From: Campylobacter showae
GTDB lineage: Bacteria; Campylobacterota; Campylobacteria; Campylobacterales; Campylobacteraceae
Assembly (NCBI RefSeq): GCF_900573985.1
Contig: NZ_UWOK01000002.1
Span: 186,001-250,000 of the forward strand
Direction: 5' to 3'
Length of the DNA stretch: 64,000 nucleotides
Positions 32,270 through 41,414 of the stretch are shown here, in pieces; within the stretch, counting starts at the first letter, position 1; each line of letters opens with the position of its first letter. The notes beneath the pieces are model-generated. The model saw only the letters and a program-made list of their open reading frames with translations. It searched no databases and was not told the origin of the DNA. Both the position numbers and the translations under genes were made by a program.

Positions 32270-32298
32270 TTGACAGTTATATGTTATTATGATATAAT
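32270..32298 (+). promoter_or_regulatory. Consensus sigma-70 promoter of hicAB
   Basis: TTGACA (32270-32275), 17 bp, TATAAT (32293-32298), 48 bp before the hicA ATG. A second perfect consensus within 1.2 kb suggests these modules came from outside. HicB usually represses such promoters. Confidence 0.8.
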
Positions 32299-32346
32299 AA
32301 CTATATATTGAATATGTATTTTTATTTATAGTAAATTGGAGCAAGG

Positions 32347-32586
32347 ATGTCGATTTCGAGTAAGCTAATCAAAAAATTAAAAGAAAGTCCAAAAGACGTT
32401 AGTTTTGATGATTTGCATAAAATTTTAATCGGCCTAGGCTATGAATGTAAAAATAGCGGCGGTTCTCATTTCGTGTTTCGTAAGAAAAACGCGCCGACGC
32501 TAACCTTGCCTAAGCAAAAGCCTATGAAAATTTGCTACGTCAAAGACGTGCTTGAAATTTACGCAGACTCAAAGGAAGACAAATGA
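32347..32586 (+). CDS. hicA: HicA mRNA-interferase toxin
   Basis: A 79-residue toxin of the double-stranded-RNA-binding-like fold. It keeps the catalytic GGSHFVFRKK (about residues 38-47, H in GSHxxF) and LHKILIGLGYECKNSG before it. HicA cleaves mRNA and tmRNA without ribosomes. The stop overlaps the start of hicB by 4 bp (ATGA). It starts after GGAGCAAGG with a consensus promoter 48 bp upstream. In contrast to the wreck at 18789 this copy is intact, which also supplies the family pattern used to recognise the wreck. Confidence 0.9.
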   Translation: MSISSKLIKKLKESPKDVSFDDLHKILIGLGYECKNSGGSHFVFRKKNAPTLTLPKQKPMKICYVKDVLEIYADSKEDK

Positions 32587-32954
32587 AAAAAGATTTAAAC
32601 TACTACCTAAATTTACCCTATGTCGCAATCGTCGTAAAGGATAAAAACTTTGACGATACGTTTTACTATTATGCCTACTACAAAGAGTATGAATATATAA
32701 AAGGCGCTGGAAATAACGAAGCCGAAGCTATAAGCGATTTAAAAAGCGCATTTAAAGACGCGTTGGTCGAAATGCTATCAGATAATGAAGAAATAATAGA
32801 GCCTAGGTCGCTTAGTATTAAAACAAAAAGCTATGCTATTACTATGAAAGAAAACATAATGCAAGAGATAGATACCACAGCAAAAGAGCTCGGCATTTCT
32901 CGTTCGGCATTCTTGGCTATTTCGGCTAAAAACTATATACGCACGTTGCAATAA
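32583..32954 (+). CDS. hicB: HicB antitoxin
   Basis: A 123-residue antitoxin. The N-terminal HicB fold runs DLNYYLNLPYVAIVVKDKNF, then YYAYYKEYEYIKGAGNNEAE. A C-terminal ribbon-helix-helix (YAITMKENIMQEIDTTAKEL, then GISRSAFLAISAKNYI) represses the operon. Start overlaps hicA by 4 bp, ensuring coupled translation. It is similar in plan to the orphan HicB at 18885-19241, especially the NEAEAISDLKxAF region. The two may cross-regulate. Confidence 0.9.
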   Translation: MKKDLNYYLNLPYVAIVVKDKNFDDTFYYYAYYKEYEYIKGAGNNEAEAISDLKSAFKDALVEMLSDNEEIIEPRSLSIKTKSYAITMKENIMQEIDTTAKELGISRSAFLAISAKNYIRTLQ

Positions 32955-33157
32955 TATACAAAAAGAAACGGATGTAGTGAGGCGAATACGTAGAATTTAT
33001 AATATAGCTTCAAAAATAAAATATAAATTTGTATTTACATTTTAAATTTAGCTATGTTTCATAAAATTTAAGTTTAATAGAACTAAATTAATTTTTGGCC
33101 ATGGCTCTTGATGTATATAAAAACGTCATACAAATTTGTATAATACAATAAAGCTAA
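32955..33157. other. Gene-free junction between the island and the type VI locus
   Basis: About 200 bp with no gene, AT-rich, containing short inverted text but no strong terminator. It marks the boundary between the toxin-antitoxin island and the tssL end. Confidence 0.5.
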
Positions 33158-33316
33158 CTATATTTTGGTATTAGAATCTCTCATAAAAGCGTCGATTTTA
33201 TTATTAATGCTTGTATTATTTTTTATGTTTTCCTTATCCAGGCTATATATTGAGTACATAAATGAAAGCGCGACCGCCACTATAGCCATCAGTATCACAA
33301 GAGTTCTAGTTCCACC
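33158..33316 (-). pseudogene. Displaced membrane-anchor end of tssL
   Basis: In a frame one base off from tssL, the minus strand reads FGGTRTLVILMAIVAVAL, then SFMYSIYSLDKENIKN and on to a TAG at 33158. This is the single transmembrane segment expected at the TssL C-terminus. One T missing in a run of four (33317-33320 on the plus strand shows four A) separates it from the main frame. Confidence 0.75.
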
Positions 33317-33936
33317 AAAAGTAAATTTTTAAGTATATTGTCAGGTTTAGAAGGACTATAGGCTTTTTTAAATAACGTATCTTCATCGCTGCCTATCAAA
33401 GGGGCAATAGCTGATGCTATACTTTCACAAAGATATCCGATCTTTTCGTTACAATCATTCTCAAGGTCGTATTTGCCCCTATACCCAAGAGTTAAACAAG
33501 CATAAACAACCTCCAAAAGATCTTTGTTTTTCATGGGGTTTTCAAACCATTTTTCCATTATACCAAAAAATTTATTTCCACCTAAATTTTCGTTAAATAG
33601 TCTAATAGTAAGAGTATTATTTGCCCAAAAACTATTCATAAAAAGTTCATTTTTCATAAGACTTTCATCTATAAAGACGCAGACGCAGTATCTGAGCCTA
33701 GTAATATCGTCTTCATCATAAATTCTAAGACTAGCCAGTTTTGAGCTTATGCTAAGTATATCATTGGTTAATTTCTCTTTTAAACCAACCATTTGCTCTT
33801 GTGAAATATTTTGTATCTTTGACATTCTATTAGCAAGAAGCAAAAGCGGCAAGACATGATCTAGGGCCTGATTTGTCCCCAGCCCTTGAAGTCGACTTTC
33901 AAACAATATAGAAAATGAATTATCTTTACTTTGCAC
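33295..33936 (-). CDS. tssL: TssL (DotU/IcmH-like), truncated before its membrane anchor
   Basis: A 213-residue frame carrying the cytoplasmic domain of TssL: LDHVLPLLLLANRMS near residues 25-38, RYCVCVFIDESLM about 81-93, FFGIMEKWFEN about 122-132, EVVYACLTLGYRGKYD about 140-155. It normally anchors in the inner membrane by one C-terminal helix and with TssJ and TssM forms the trans-envelope complex. Here a one-base deletion near 33317 ends the frame at NLLLVELELL, and the helix lies in another frame (33158-33316). The protein should be unable to insert, unless the frameshift is a sequencing error. It is the last gene of the leftward tssJKL operon. Confidence 0.85.
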   Translation of the reverse strand: MQSKDNSFSILFESRLQGLGTNQALDHVLPLLLLANRMSKIQNISQEQMVGLKEKLTNDILSISSKLASLRIYDEDDITRLRYCVCVFIDESLMKNELFMNSFWANNTLTIRLFNENLGGNKFFGIMEKWFENPMKNKDLLEVVYACLTLGYRGKYDLENDCNEKIGYLCESIASAIAPLIGSDEDTLFKKAYSPSKPDNILKNLLLVELELL

Positions 33937-33954
33937 CTATAGGCCTTTAAAATT

Positions 33955-35349
33955 TTATAGTATAGCCCACATTTTTATATCCGGGTTAGTTATATTATTT
34001 GTGACATATACACTGATAATATTCTCGCCTATAAAAGACTTGAATAGCTTGTCATTCTTGTCTAGTCTATAATAAACATACCCGTTTAATCTTGGAAGAG
34101 TGGTTGGAATGATTGAAACCTGCTCGATATTAAGACCGTTAAGCTGGGATGCCACTATATTTTTAATGCTAGATTGAGTATGAATCTTGCACTGTTCTTT
34201 AAAATTCTTAAGTAAATAATCGCTATTAACATTAGAGCTAACAGCCAAAAATAGCTCGCCTTTTTCAATAATACCAGCGTTATCAAACATACAATCAAAA
34301 AAGCCGTGAGCATTTGACGCGATGCGCGCCATGACATATTTTGGGGAGATGACTTTGGAAAATAACAGCCTTATGTTGTTAATAAGTAGAGAAAAAGTAG
34401 TGCTTAGATCGTCATGTTTATAAGCTATAAAATCGCTAAAACTATCGTCGTTGCTCAAGGCGGTCAAATCAGCCTGAAAATCAACTAGCTTCTCATATAA
34501 AAATTCAGGATGAATTTTTTGCCTATTTGCTATAGATGCAAAGTTAAGACTCCATTTTTTTAGCATATTTAAGGTCAAATAAGTAGTAAAATCAAGAGTG
34601 TTTTTTGATTGATCTATGCCCTTAAATATGCCTAAAAAAGTCTGCTTATGTTGTCTTGTCGAATATATCATCTCATCGATAAATTGCCTTATAAACGGAT
34701 GCTTGCTTATATCAAGGCAGGTCGGAATAAATTTATCGTCTAACTTTATTTGTCTACTTGAGCTGATATTTTGTATTTTACAAACCGGAATCTCTAGCTC
34801 ATACGGGGTCTTGCTGCCCAAAACGCCCAAACTGGTTTTAAGACTAGCAAGAACGATGCTTTCTTTATCCTGATCAAAGGCCGATCCCAGTAGATACTCT
34901 TCTTCATCGCTCAAATCATTTAGCACATCGACACTAGCATCATCATGAACTTTGGAGCTAATAATGGCTCTGGTTGCTTTAAATTTAGAGCTTGTTATGC
35001 TATTTTGGAGACTAACGTCGACTACTAAATTACTCATAGGTATTTTCAAAACTATTATGGACGAGGACAATGAATCAAACTCTACCTCTAGAGGCTCGGG
35101 GAGCTCATCTTCATCTGGGGCGTTAAATACAGATCCGTCTTGAACGATAGCAGAAATTCTTCTTAGTCCTATTTTCCCTTGCTCTAGTAGCTCGCTTGAA
35201 ATTTGAATATCCAAAACACCGTAAAGGTTGGAAAAAGAAGATATAGTTTTTAAATTTATATTTCTCTCAAGATACCTTTCTTGCTGCTCAAAGTGAATCT
35301 TATCGACACTCATTCCATTATACCAAACGACTTTTAAATTTTCAGCCAT
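33955..35349 (-). CDS. tssK: Type VI baseplate protein TssK
   Basis: A 464-residue baseplate subunit that links the TssFG wedge to the membrane complex. The N-terminal part starts VVWYNGMSVDKIHFEQQERY (the VxWxEGMxxxPQHFQQ start of TssK). A C-terminal head domain contains LPRLNGYVYYRLDKND and SVYVTNNIT. Length is normal (about 440-470). It is 18 bp downstream of tssJ and 18 bp upstream of tssL, all leftward. No catalytic function. Identification is safe from the start motif and gene order. Confidence 0.92.
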   Translation of the reverse strand: MAENLKVVWYNGMSVDKIHFEQQERYLERNINLKTISSFSNLYGVLDIQISSELLEQGKIGLRRISAIVQDGSVFNAPDEDELPEPLEVEFDSLSSSIIVLKIPMSNLVVDVSLQNSITSSKFKATRAIISSKVHDDASVDVLNDLSDEEEYLLGSAFDQDKESIVLASLKTSLGVLGSKTPYELEIPVCKIQNISSSRQIKLDDKFIPTCLDISKHPFIRQFIDEMIYSTRQHKQTFLGIFKGIDQSKNTLDFTTYLTLNMLKKWSLNFASIANRQKIHPEFLYEKLVDFQADLTALSNDDSFSDFIAYKHDDLSTTFSLLINNIRLLFSKVISPKYVMARIASNAHGFFDCMFDNAGIIEKGELFLAVSSNVNSDYLLKNFKEQCKIHTQSSIKNIVASQLNGLNIEQVSIIPTTLPRLNGYVYYRLDKNDKLFKSFIGENIISVYVTNNITNPDIKMWAIL

Positions 35350-35367
35350 ATCTGCACAAGCTTTCGT

Positions 35368-35823
35368 TTATTCTTTTACTACTAAGGATTTTGCTCCTAG
35401 AGCTTTTATATCCTTGTCCGATATGCTAAATATTAAATAATCCTCTTTTATGTCTGAAGTCTTTTTGAACTCCTTTATTTTAGTTTTTCCTTGATCGGCA
35501 TAAAGTACCAATACACCTACATAAGGAACGTTTTCTTTGTCTATTTTCACGATAGACGCATTGGCATTTGGTTGAATTTGAAGTTTAATGGAGTCAATCT
35601 TATCTCTTCCTAGTACTTCGTTTTCTTTTGCAATAAGATCCATCTCGGTAGCCTCTTCAAACTTCTTAATATCGCTTAACTGATAAACTATAACAGTTAT
35701 TGGAACATTATCGCCGCGATTATTTAAGTTTGAGTTAGGCATATTGTTTATGCCAACTTGTATCTGACCACAACCTACCATAAATATCATAAAAATAGTT
35801 GCTAAAAGCGCTTTTTTAAACAT
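35368..35823 (-). CDS. tssJ: Type VI outer-membrane lipoprotein TssJ
   Basis: A 151-residue lipoprotein with a signal peptide and lipobox FMVGC (Cys18). The rest forms the beta-sandwich of TssJ (VPITVIVYQLSDIKKFEEAT, then NVPYVGVLVLYADQ). It anchors TssM to the outer membrane. It is the first gene of the leftward tssJ-tssK-tssL operon. The 127-bp gap to the divergent tssA should hold both promoters, but no consensus box stands out. Confidence 0.9.
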   Translation of the reverse strand: MFKKALLATIFMIFMVGCGQIQVGINNMPNSNLNNRGDNVPITVIVYQLSDIKKFEEATEMDLIAKENEVLGRDKIDSIKLQIQPNANASIVKIDKENVPYVGVLVLYADQGKTKIKEFKKTSDIKEDYLIFSISDKDIKALGAKSLVVKE

Positions 35824-35950
35824 AACTAATAACCTTGAATAGTATATCTGTACAAGTATATCAAAGTAAATTTAAAATACTATTAAGGTAAATAATTTTA
35901 TGATTTTAACTAATAATAGCTATCAGATTTTAAATATATAGGGGTTTTAA

Positions 35951-37252
35951 ATGCAGTTATATTATGAGTTGAATAACAATTTTTCCAATGATATTTTTTT
36001 GGATGAGCTGCAAGACGAGATGTCTAAATACAAAACACTAGCTCACGAAACCATAAAATGGGATAGGGTTTTTGATTGTTCTTATCAAATTTTACAATCA
36101 TTCTCTCTCGATACGAAATTTTTTAGCTTTTTGTGCATAGCGGCTACGAATATAAATTTCCCCAAAAACTATGAAATTCTGAAAGACGTTTTAGAATTTT
36201 TTTTAGAAGTATTCAAAGATGATCCGCAAAGGCTTGGCCAAACGGAAAAACTACTAGCTATAAAAAGAAAAATTTTTATTAATTCATTGGACGGTTTTAT
36301 AGAAGAATTGAATAAACAAAATTTGAATTGTCCTCAAAATTTTGTAGACTCCATGGTCTTTTTACTAAACGAACTAGAAAAAATTATAGATCATAAATTT
36401 GTAAATATCGATATCTCGGCTTACTCGTCAAAGCAATCCGAATCTGAAAATGTACAACCGTCGCATACACAAATCGCCAACCAGCCTCAAAGTAATACGC
36501 ATGCTACGCTTTCTTTGAATTTTGCAACTCATACGGATATTAAAGCCATCAATGATAGGGAATATAGAGACTTTTTTGTAAATTTATCTCTTGAGCTTCT
36601 TAAGGATGACTTACAAAACATAAACGCATATGCTATTTTTATGCAAGCGCTATGGGGCAGAATTAAGGCTTTGCCTACAAACAGCGATTTTATCTCGCCA
36701 GTTAGATATCCTGATCAAAATTTGATTATAAACATTAAAAATATTGAATCGCTGAATTTAGAAAATTTAATACTTTTTATACGAAATTTGGTCTTAAATC
36801 CTTTTTGGATAGACGGTTTAATGATATTTTGTAAATTTTTAAGAAAAAACAATCTATTTTTCATAGAAAATTATATATCAGAACAAACTGCCGTATTTTT
36901 AAACAACCATATAGATATACGAAAATTAAAATTTCAAAATTCGGAAGACATGTGTCCTAAAGAAACTTTTGATTTTTTTATGAGCCAAAAGAATACTAAA
37001 CCAAAAAATACTTCCGACAAAAATATCAATGATTTAGATATAAATGAAATTTTAATAGACATAAATGCCAAAAATACAACCAACAACTCGAGAGAAAATT
37101 TAAACTCTATGCTTTTAATGGCGAGTGCCTTTTCCGACAAAGGCATGAAAAGCAACGCAAAAACCATATACGCTCAAATAGTAAATTTTATAGAAAATAC
37201 CGAACTAAAAGAGTATCTTTCCGATATATATGAAGAAGCGAAATCATTTTAA
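35951..37252 (+). CDS. tssA: TssA-like sheath/baseplate protein
   Basis: A 433-residue protein. The N-terminal helical region (about 40-140) holds TIKWDRVFDCSYQILQSFSL, the place of the ImpA/VasJ WxxVxxxxxxxL motif. A low-complexity linker (about 155-180, rich in S, Q, N) follows. A second helical domain contains YRDFFVNLSLELLKDD, then NAYAIFMQALWGRIKALP, a pattern of the VasJ-like TssA branch. TssA primes assembly of the baseplate and sheath. It is the first gene of the rightward operon, starting after AGGGGTTTTAA and divergent from tssJ. The class and C-terminal details are uncertain. Confidence 0.75.
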   Translation: MQLYYELNNNFSNDIFLDELQDEMSKYKTLAHETIKWDRVFDCSYQILQSFSLDTKFFSFLCIAATNINFPKNYEILKDVLEFFLEVFKDDPQRLGQTEKLLAIKRKIFINSLDGFIEELNKQNLNCPQNFVDSMVFLLNELEKIIDHKFVNIDISAYSSKQSESENVQPSHTQIANQPQSNTHATLSLNFATHTDIKAINDREYRDFFVNLSLELLKDDLQNINAYAIFMQALWGRIKALPTNSDFISPVRYPDQNLIINIKNIESLNLENLILFIRNLVLNPFWIDGLMIFCKFLRKNNLFFIENYISEQTAVFLNNHIDIRKLKFQNSEDMCPKETFDFFMSQKNTKPKNTSDKNINDLDINEILIDINAKNTTNNSRENLNSMLLMASAFSDKGMKSNAKTIYAQIVNFIENTELKEYLSDIYEEAKSF

Positions 37253-37300
37253 AACTGTAAACCGATAAAATACTTAAATAGTATTTAATATTTTTTTAAA

Positions 37301-37306
37301 TATAAT
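37301..37306 (+). promoter_or_regulatory. -10 box before tssB
   Basis: TATAAT, 38 bp before the tssB ATG, with AAGGA as ribosome site. A short palindrome (AATACTTAAATAGTATT, about 37270-37286) sits just upstream in place of a clear -35. Confidence 0.55.
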
Positions 37307-37343
37307 CTAGGAATTAATTTTAAATTCAAACTAAGGACACAAT

Positions 37344-37829
37344 ATGGCCGAAAACTCCGTTGCACCTAAAGAACGTATAAATATAACGTATAAAACCAAA
37401 ACGAATAACCAAGAGGCCGATGTAGAGCTACCGCTTAAACTTATGGTTATGGCAAACCTGACCGGCTATAACGACACTCCGCTTGAAGAGCGAGAGGTAG
37501 TGTCCATAAATAAAATCAATTTCGACCAAGTAATGCAAAAAATGGATATAAAAACAAATTTTACCGTAGAGAATAAGTTGGGCTTGGGCTCAGATGAGAT
37601 CAACGTAGAGCTTAAAATATCAAATATGAAAGACTTCTCTCCGGATAACATAGCAAAACAAATTCCTGAAATAAATCAACTTTTGGAACTAAGAAAAGCG
37701 CTGGTGTCGCTAAAAGGTCCGATGGGAAATATTCCTGATTTCAGAAAAGCAGTTTTGGATGCATTAAAAGACAAGAAAACAAAACAAGAGCTTCTTTTAG
37801 AAATAAAAGACTCTCAAGACGTAAAATGA
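37344..37829 (+). CDS. tssB: Type VI contractile sheath small subunit TssB
   Basis: A 161-residue protein (VipA) that interlocks with TssC to form the contractile sheath. It begins MAENSVAPKERINITYKTKT and contains ELPLKLMVMANLTG, the PLKxxVxGDxxG-like family core, and RKALVSLKGPMGNIPDFRKA near the C-terminus. Length is normal. It is 9 bp upstream of tssC with its own likely promoter at 37301. In canonical systems the sheath is recycled by ClpV; no clpV is present here. Confidence 0.95.
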   Translation: MAENSVAPKERINITYKTKTNNQEADVELPLKLMVMANLTGYNDTPLEEREVVSINKINFDQVMQKMDIKTNFTVENKLGLGSDEINVELKISNMKDFSPDNIAKQIPEINQLLELRKALVSLKGPMGNIPDFRKAVLDALKDKKTKQELLLEIKDSQDVK

Positions 37830-37838
37830 GGAAGTAAA

Positions 37839-39290
37839 ATGCAAGAAGTAAAAGTTAAAACGCCTATTATCGAAAGTATTATGGAAAAAAGCAAGTACTC
37901 CAAAGACGACGAAAGCTATAGTATAGTAAAAAAGGGCGTAGCGGAATTTATCTCAAATATAGTAACGTCCCAAAACCCGGAAGAGAAGATAAATAAACTT
38001 GCTCTCGATGAAATGATAGCCCACATAGACGACCTTTTGTCAAAGCAAATGGATGAAGTGCTTCACAATAAAGATTTCCAAAAACTCGAGTCGACATGGA
38101 GAGGTATCCGCTTTTTAGTAGAGAGAACAAATTTTAACGAAAATATCAAAATTGTCCTCTCCGACATAACCAAAGAAGAAGCTCTTGAGGATTTTGATTC
38201 GAATTTGGATATCACGCAAAGCGTAATGTATAAGCAGGTTTACTCCCATGAATACGGCCAGTTCGGCGGAGAGCCGATAGGGGCGATTATAGGCGATTAC
38301 GAGCTTGACAAAACCAATACCGATATGACGTTTTTAAACAAGATGTCCTCTATCGCCGCAATGAGCCACTCTCCGTTTCTAACATCTTTATCCTCAAAAT
38401 TCTTTGGGCTAGAAAACTATGCCGAGCTAGAAAATATAAAAGACATGAAAAGTATGCTTGAAGGCCCTCAATACACCAGATGGAGAACCTTTAGGGAAAA
38501 CGAGGATGCAAAATACGTGGGCTTACTAGCAACCAGGTTTTTAACTCGTTCGCCTTATTTACCGGAGGATAATCCTATAAAAAGTTTTAACTATAGAGAA
38601 AACGTAGAAGGCTCTCACGAGCACTTACTTTGGGGCAATTCGGCATATACGTTTGCCACAAGACTTACGGAGAGTTTCGCCGATTTTAGATGGTGCGGAA
38701 ATATAATAGGTCCAAAAGGCGGCGGAGCGGTCAAGGATCTGCCTACCTATCTTTATGAAAACTACGGTAGCGTGCAAGCAAAAATACCAACTGAAGTCTT
38801 GATAACAGATAGAAGGGAGTACGAGCTTTCCGAAAACGGATTTATTACTCTTACTTTACGTAGAGACAGCAATAATGCCGCATTTTTTTCTGCAAATTCG
38901 GCCCTCAAACCTAAAATTTTCCCAAATACTCCGGAAGGAAAACAAGCTGAAACAAATTTTAGGTTAGGCACGCAGCTACCTTATATATTTTTAATATCTC
39001 GCCTAGCCCATTATCTCAAAGTTTTACAGCGCGAGGAAATAGGTACGTGGAAGGAAAGAGCAGATGTGGAGCGCGGTTTAAACGAGTGGCTAAGGCAGTA
39101 CATTTCCGATCAAGAAAATCCGCCTGCAGACGTAAGGAGCAGAAGACCGTTTAGAAGCGCTAAAATAAATGTAAACGATATTCCGGGCGAGCCTGGCTGG
39201 TACAAAATAGAGCTACTAGCTAGACCGCACTTTAAATTTATGGGCGCTAATTTTGAGCTATCGCTGGTCGGAAAACTAGACAAAGAATAA
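37839..39290 (+). CDS. tssC: Type VI contractile sheath large subunit TssC
   Basis: A 483-residue VipB-type sheath protein. Core landmarks are FQKLESTWRGIRFLVERTNF (about 85-104), GEPIGAIIGDYE (about 141-152), LWGNSAYTFATRL (about 269-281), RLAHYLKVLQREEIGTW (about 390-406), and the C-terminal GWYKIELLARPHFKFMG (about 459-475). All are in the expected order and length. With TssB it forms the sheath that drives the Hcp tube. The ribosome site GAGGAAG precedes the ATG. It follows tssB by 9 bp and precedes tssE by 13 bp. Confidence 0.97.
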   Translation: MQEVKVKTPIIESIMEKSKYSKDDESYSIVKKGVAEFISNIVTSQNPEEKINKLALDEMIAHIDDLLSKQMDEVLHNKDFQKLESTWRGIRFLVERTNFNENIKIVLSDITKEEALEDFDSNLDITQSVMYKQVYSHEYGQFGGEPIGAIIGDYELDKTNTDMTFLNKMSSIAAMSHSPFLTSLSSKFFGLENYAELENIKDMKSMLEGPQYTRWRTFRENEDAKYVGLLATRFLTRSPYLPEDNPIKSFNYRENVEGSHEHLLWGNSAYTFATRLTESFADFRWCGNIIGPKGGGAVKDLPTYLYENYGSVQAKIPTEVLITDRREYELSENGFITLTLRRDSNNAAFFSANSALKPKIFPNTPEGKQAETNFRLGTQLPYIFLISRLAHYLKVLQREEIGTWKERADVERGLNEWLRQYISDQENPPADVRSRRPFRSAKINVNDIPGEPGWYKIELLARPHFKFMGANFELSLVGKLDKE

Positions 39291-39303
39291 ATTTAGGCGG
39301 ACT

Positions 39304-39696
39304 ATGTCATTAAGCGATAGGGTTTTACATACATTAAATGAAGAAAACGCAGACAATCCCTATCGCCAAGATATTTTAAACGATATAAAAGAAAATATAA
39401 GCATACTATTAAATTCCAAATTTGACGACTGTATAACCATACAAGGCTCAAGCCTACCGGATATGTCTTTTTTAAATATTGATTCGCAAGAACTCTGCCA
39501 GTTAATGGGAAAAGAAATATATAGTCTCATTCAAAAATATGAAAATAGAATTAATATAGTTGCCATAGATTACGACGATTCATTAAAGCCGTGGCAATTA
39601 ACCTTTGATATAAGATATACTAGGCAAAAGGATGCCTTTAAGGAATTTGCCATAAAAGTAACTTTTCGTAACAATAGGTATTGCGAGGTTTTGTGA
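39304..39696 (+). CDS. tssE: Type VI baseplate protein TssE (gp25-like)
   Basis: A 130-residue gp25-like baseplate component. It has VLHTLNEENADNPYRQ and ILNDIKENISILLNS in the N-terminal half. The region ENRINIVAIDYDDSLKPWQL, then TFDIRY in the C-terminal half, is the gp25 core fold. It joins the sheath to the baseplate. The stop TGA overlaps the tssF ATG (TGATG at 39694-39698). Confidence 0.9.
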   Translation: MSLSDRVLHTLNEENADNPYRQDILNDIKENISILLNSKFDDCITIQGSSLPDMSFLNIDSQELCQLMGKEIYSLIQKYENRINIVAIDYDDSLKPWQLTFDIRYTRQKDAFKEFAIKVTFRNNRYCEVL

Positions 39697-41414
39697 TGAA
39701 AAAAAACGAAAACAACATATTGTATTTTCATAAAGAAATGGCCTATCTTCGTGAAATGAGAGAGCTTTTTATAGAAAAATTTCCAAAAGTAGCACCATTT
39801 TTAAATACGGACAGCAAAGATCCCGATGTCGAAAGAATCATAGAAAACGTAGCCATACTTACATCTAAAATTCATCAGGAGCTCGATGAGAATATACCGC
39901 TAATAGCCGAATCCCTAATAAATATCGTATCGCCAAACTATACCAATCCTGTACCTTCGGTATGTATTCAAGAATTTTCTTTAAAAAGCGATAGCAAAAA
40001 AAATAGCGCAGTCATACCCAAAGGCTCGGTCGTCGTTTCCAGGACAATTAATGATGTAAAATGCAAATTTAAAACAGCATATGACGTATTTTTGTATCCT
40101 TTAAAGATAAATAAAACGTATCTAGACAATAACAAAAGCGATTATGTTTTAAAATTAGAATTAAGTATCACAAAGGATGAAATAAGCCTGTCAGATATTG
40201 GTTTGAACCGCATTAATTTATATCTAGGCAACGACGTATATATGTCTTCTACGCTAGTTATGTGGATGAAAACATATCTAAAAAAAATTATCGTATTTTG
40301 TACCGATAGCGGAGAAACTTTTAGCATACCTACTTCATCGCTCGAAGTATTAGGGCTTGACGACAAACTTCTTGATTATGAAGATTTCGGTTTTGAGGCA
40401 TTTGCTCTTTTGCAGGAACTATTTTTTATGCCGTATAAATTTAATTTTATATCGATAAAAAATTTGGACGTGCTAAAATCTTCCGGCTCTAGAAATTTTA
40501 CGATCGAATTCGTGTTTGATAGAAGCCTTCCAAACGGCTATTTTCCAAGAGTTGAGCACTTTTCCTTATCTTCTACCCCAGCCATAAATTTATTCGATAT
40601 GAGCGCGGAGCCTATATTAAATAACAACAATAAAAACGGTTATAGGATTTTTTTAGATAGAGCAAAGATCGACGCTTACAATATAGTTCAAGTCACTAAA
40701 GTAGTTGCTCATAATAGTGATACTGGTAGAAGAGTGTTAAAAAACTACAAAAGTTTTGAACGATTTAATTTTTTTAACGGCGAAAATATAGATGATTTTT
40801 ACTCTTTAAGCGACAGGAGAGACGGCAGCTCAAATTTATTCAAAGAGATCTCGTTTTTTTCCGACTCTCAGAAGGAGCAAACCATAACCGTAGAAACTAT
40901 ATGTTGCAACGGGAATTTACCATCCAAGCTTAAGATATCAGAAATAAACGACTTTCCCGCCCAGCCGGAAATTAATACAAAAAATATTACAGTCCCCACA
41001 TCTATGCAAAAAGTGAATATAGACGGAAATTTACTTTGGCGACTCGTATCCATATTGTCTTTTAGTTATCGAACCATACTAGAAAAAAAATCATTCCTAG
41101 CCGTATTAGATGCCTTTTCATTTGGCGATAGCCCGATATCTAAAATTTTGGCAAGCTCGCTACAAGACATAAAGACTAAATCCATTTATAGAATAGACGG
41201 ACACATGACGAAAAAAGGCACATTATGTATATTTTATATGGACGAAAGCAAATTTTATAGCATAGGCGAAGTTTATATCGCAGGGCTGGTTTTATCTAAA
41301 TTTCTAGCCAGCTTTGCTTCCATAAATTCATTTTGCGAGCTGAAAGTAAAATGCACCCAAAGTAAAATAACGATAGACTACCCGCTTCATAGCGGCAATA
41401 AAGCGCTACTGTGA
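39696..41414 (+). CDS. tssF: Type VI baseplate protein TssF
   Basis: A 572-residue wedge protein starting MKKNENNILYFHKEMAYLRE at 39696, preferred over a frame start at 39681 because it overlaps the tssE stop and has GAGG upstream. The FHKEMAYLREMRELFIEKFPKVAPFL opening (the YxxELxxLRxxGxxFAxxxPxxA pattern of TssF), DPDVERIIENVAILTSKIHQ, and SFGDSPISKILASSLQDIKT near the end confirm the family. With TssG it forms the baseplate wedge. It ends overlapping tssG. Confidence 0.9.
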   Translation: MKKNENNILYFHKEMAYLREMRELFIEKFPKVAPFLNTDSKDPDVERIIENVAILTSKIHQELDENIPLIAESLINIVSPNYTNPVPSVCIQEFSLKSDSKKNSAVIPKGSVVVSRTINDVKCKFKTAYDVFLYPLKINKTYLDNNKSDYVLKLELSITKDEISLSDIGLNRINLYLGNDVYMSSTLVMWMKTYLKKIIVFCTDSGETFSIPTSSLEVLGLDDKLLDYEDFGFEAFALLQELFFMPYKFNFISIKNLDVLKSSGSRNFTIEFVFDRSLPNGYFPRVEHFSLSSTPAINLFDMSAEPILNNNNKNGYRIFLDRAKIDAYNIVQVTKVVAHNSDTGRRVLKNYKSFERFNFFNGENIDDFYSLSDRRDGSSNLFKEISFFSDSQKEQTITVETICCNGNLPSKLKISEINDFPAQPEINTKNITVPTSMQKVNIDGNLLWRLVSILSFSYRTILEKKSFLAVLDAFSFGDSPISKILASSLQDIKTKSIYRIDGHMTKKGTLCIFYMDESKFYSIGEVYIAGLVLSKFLASFASINSFCELKVKCTQSKITIDYPLHSGNKALL

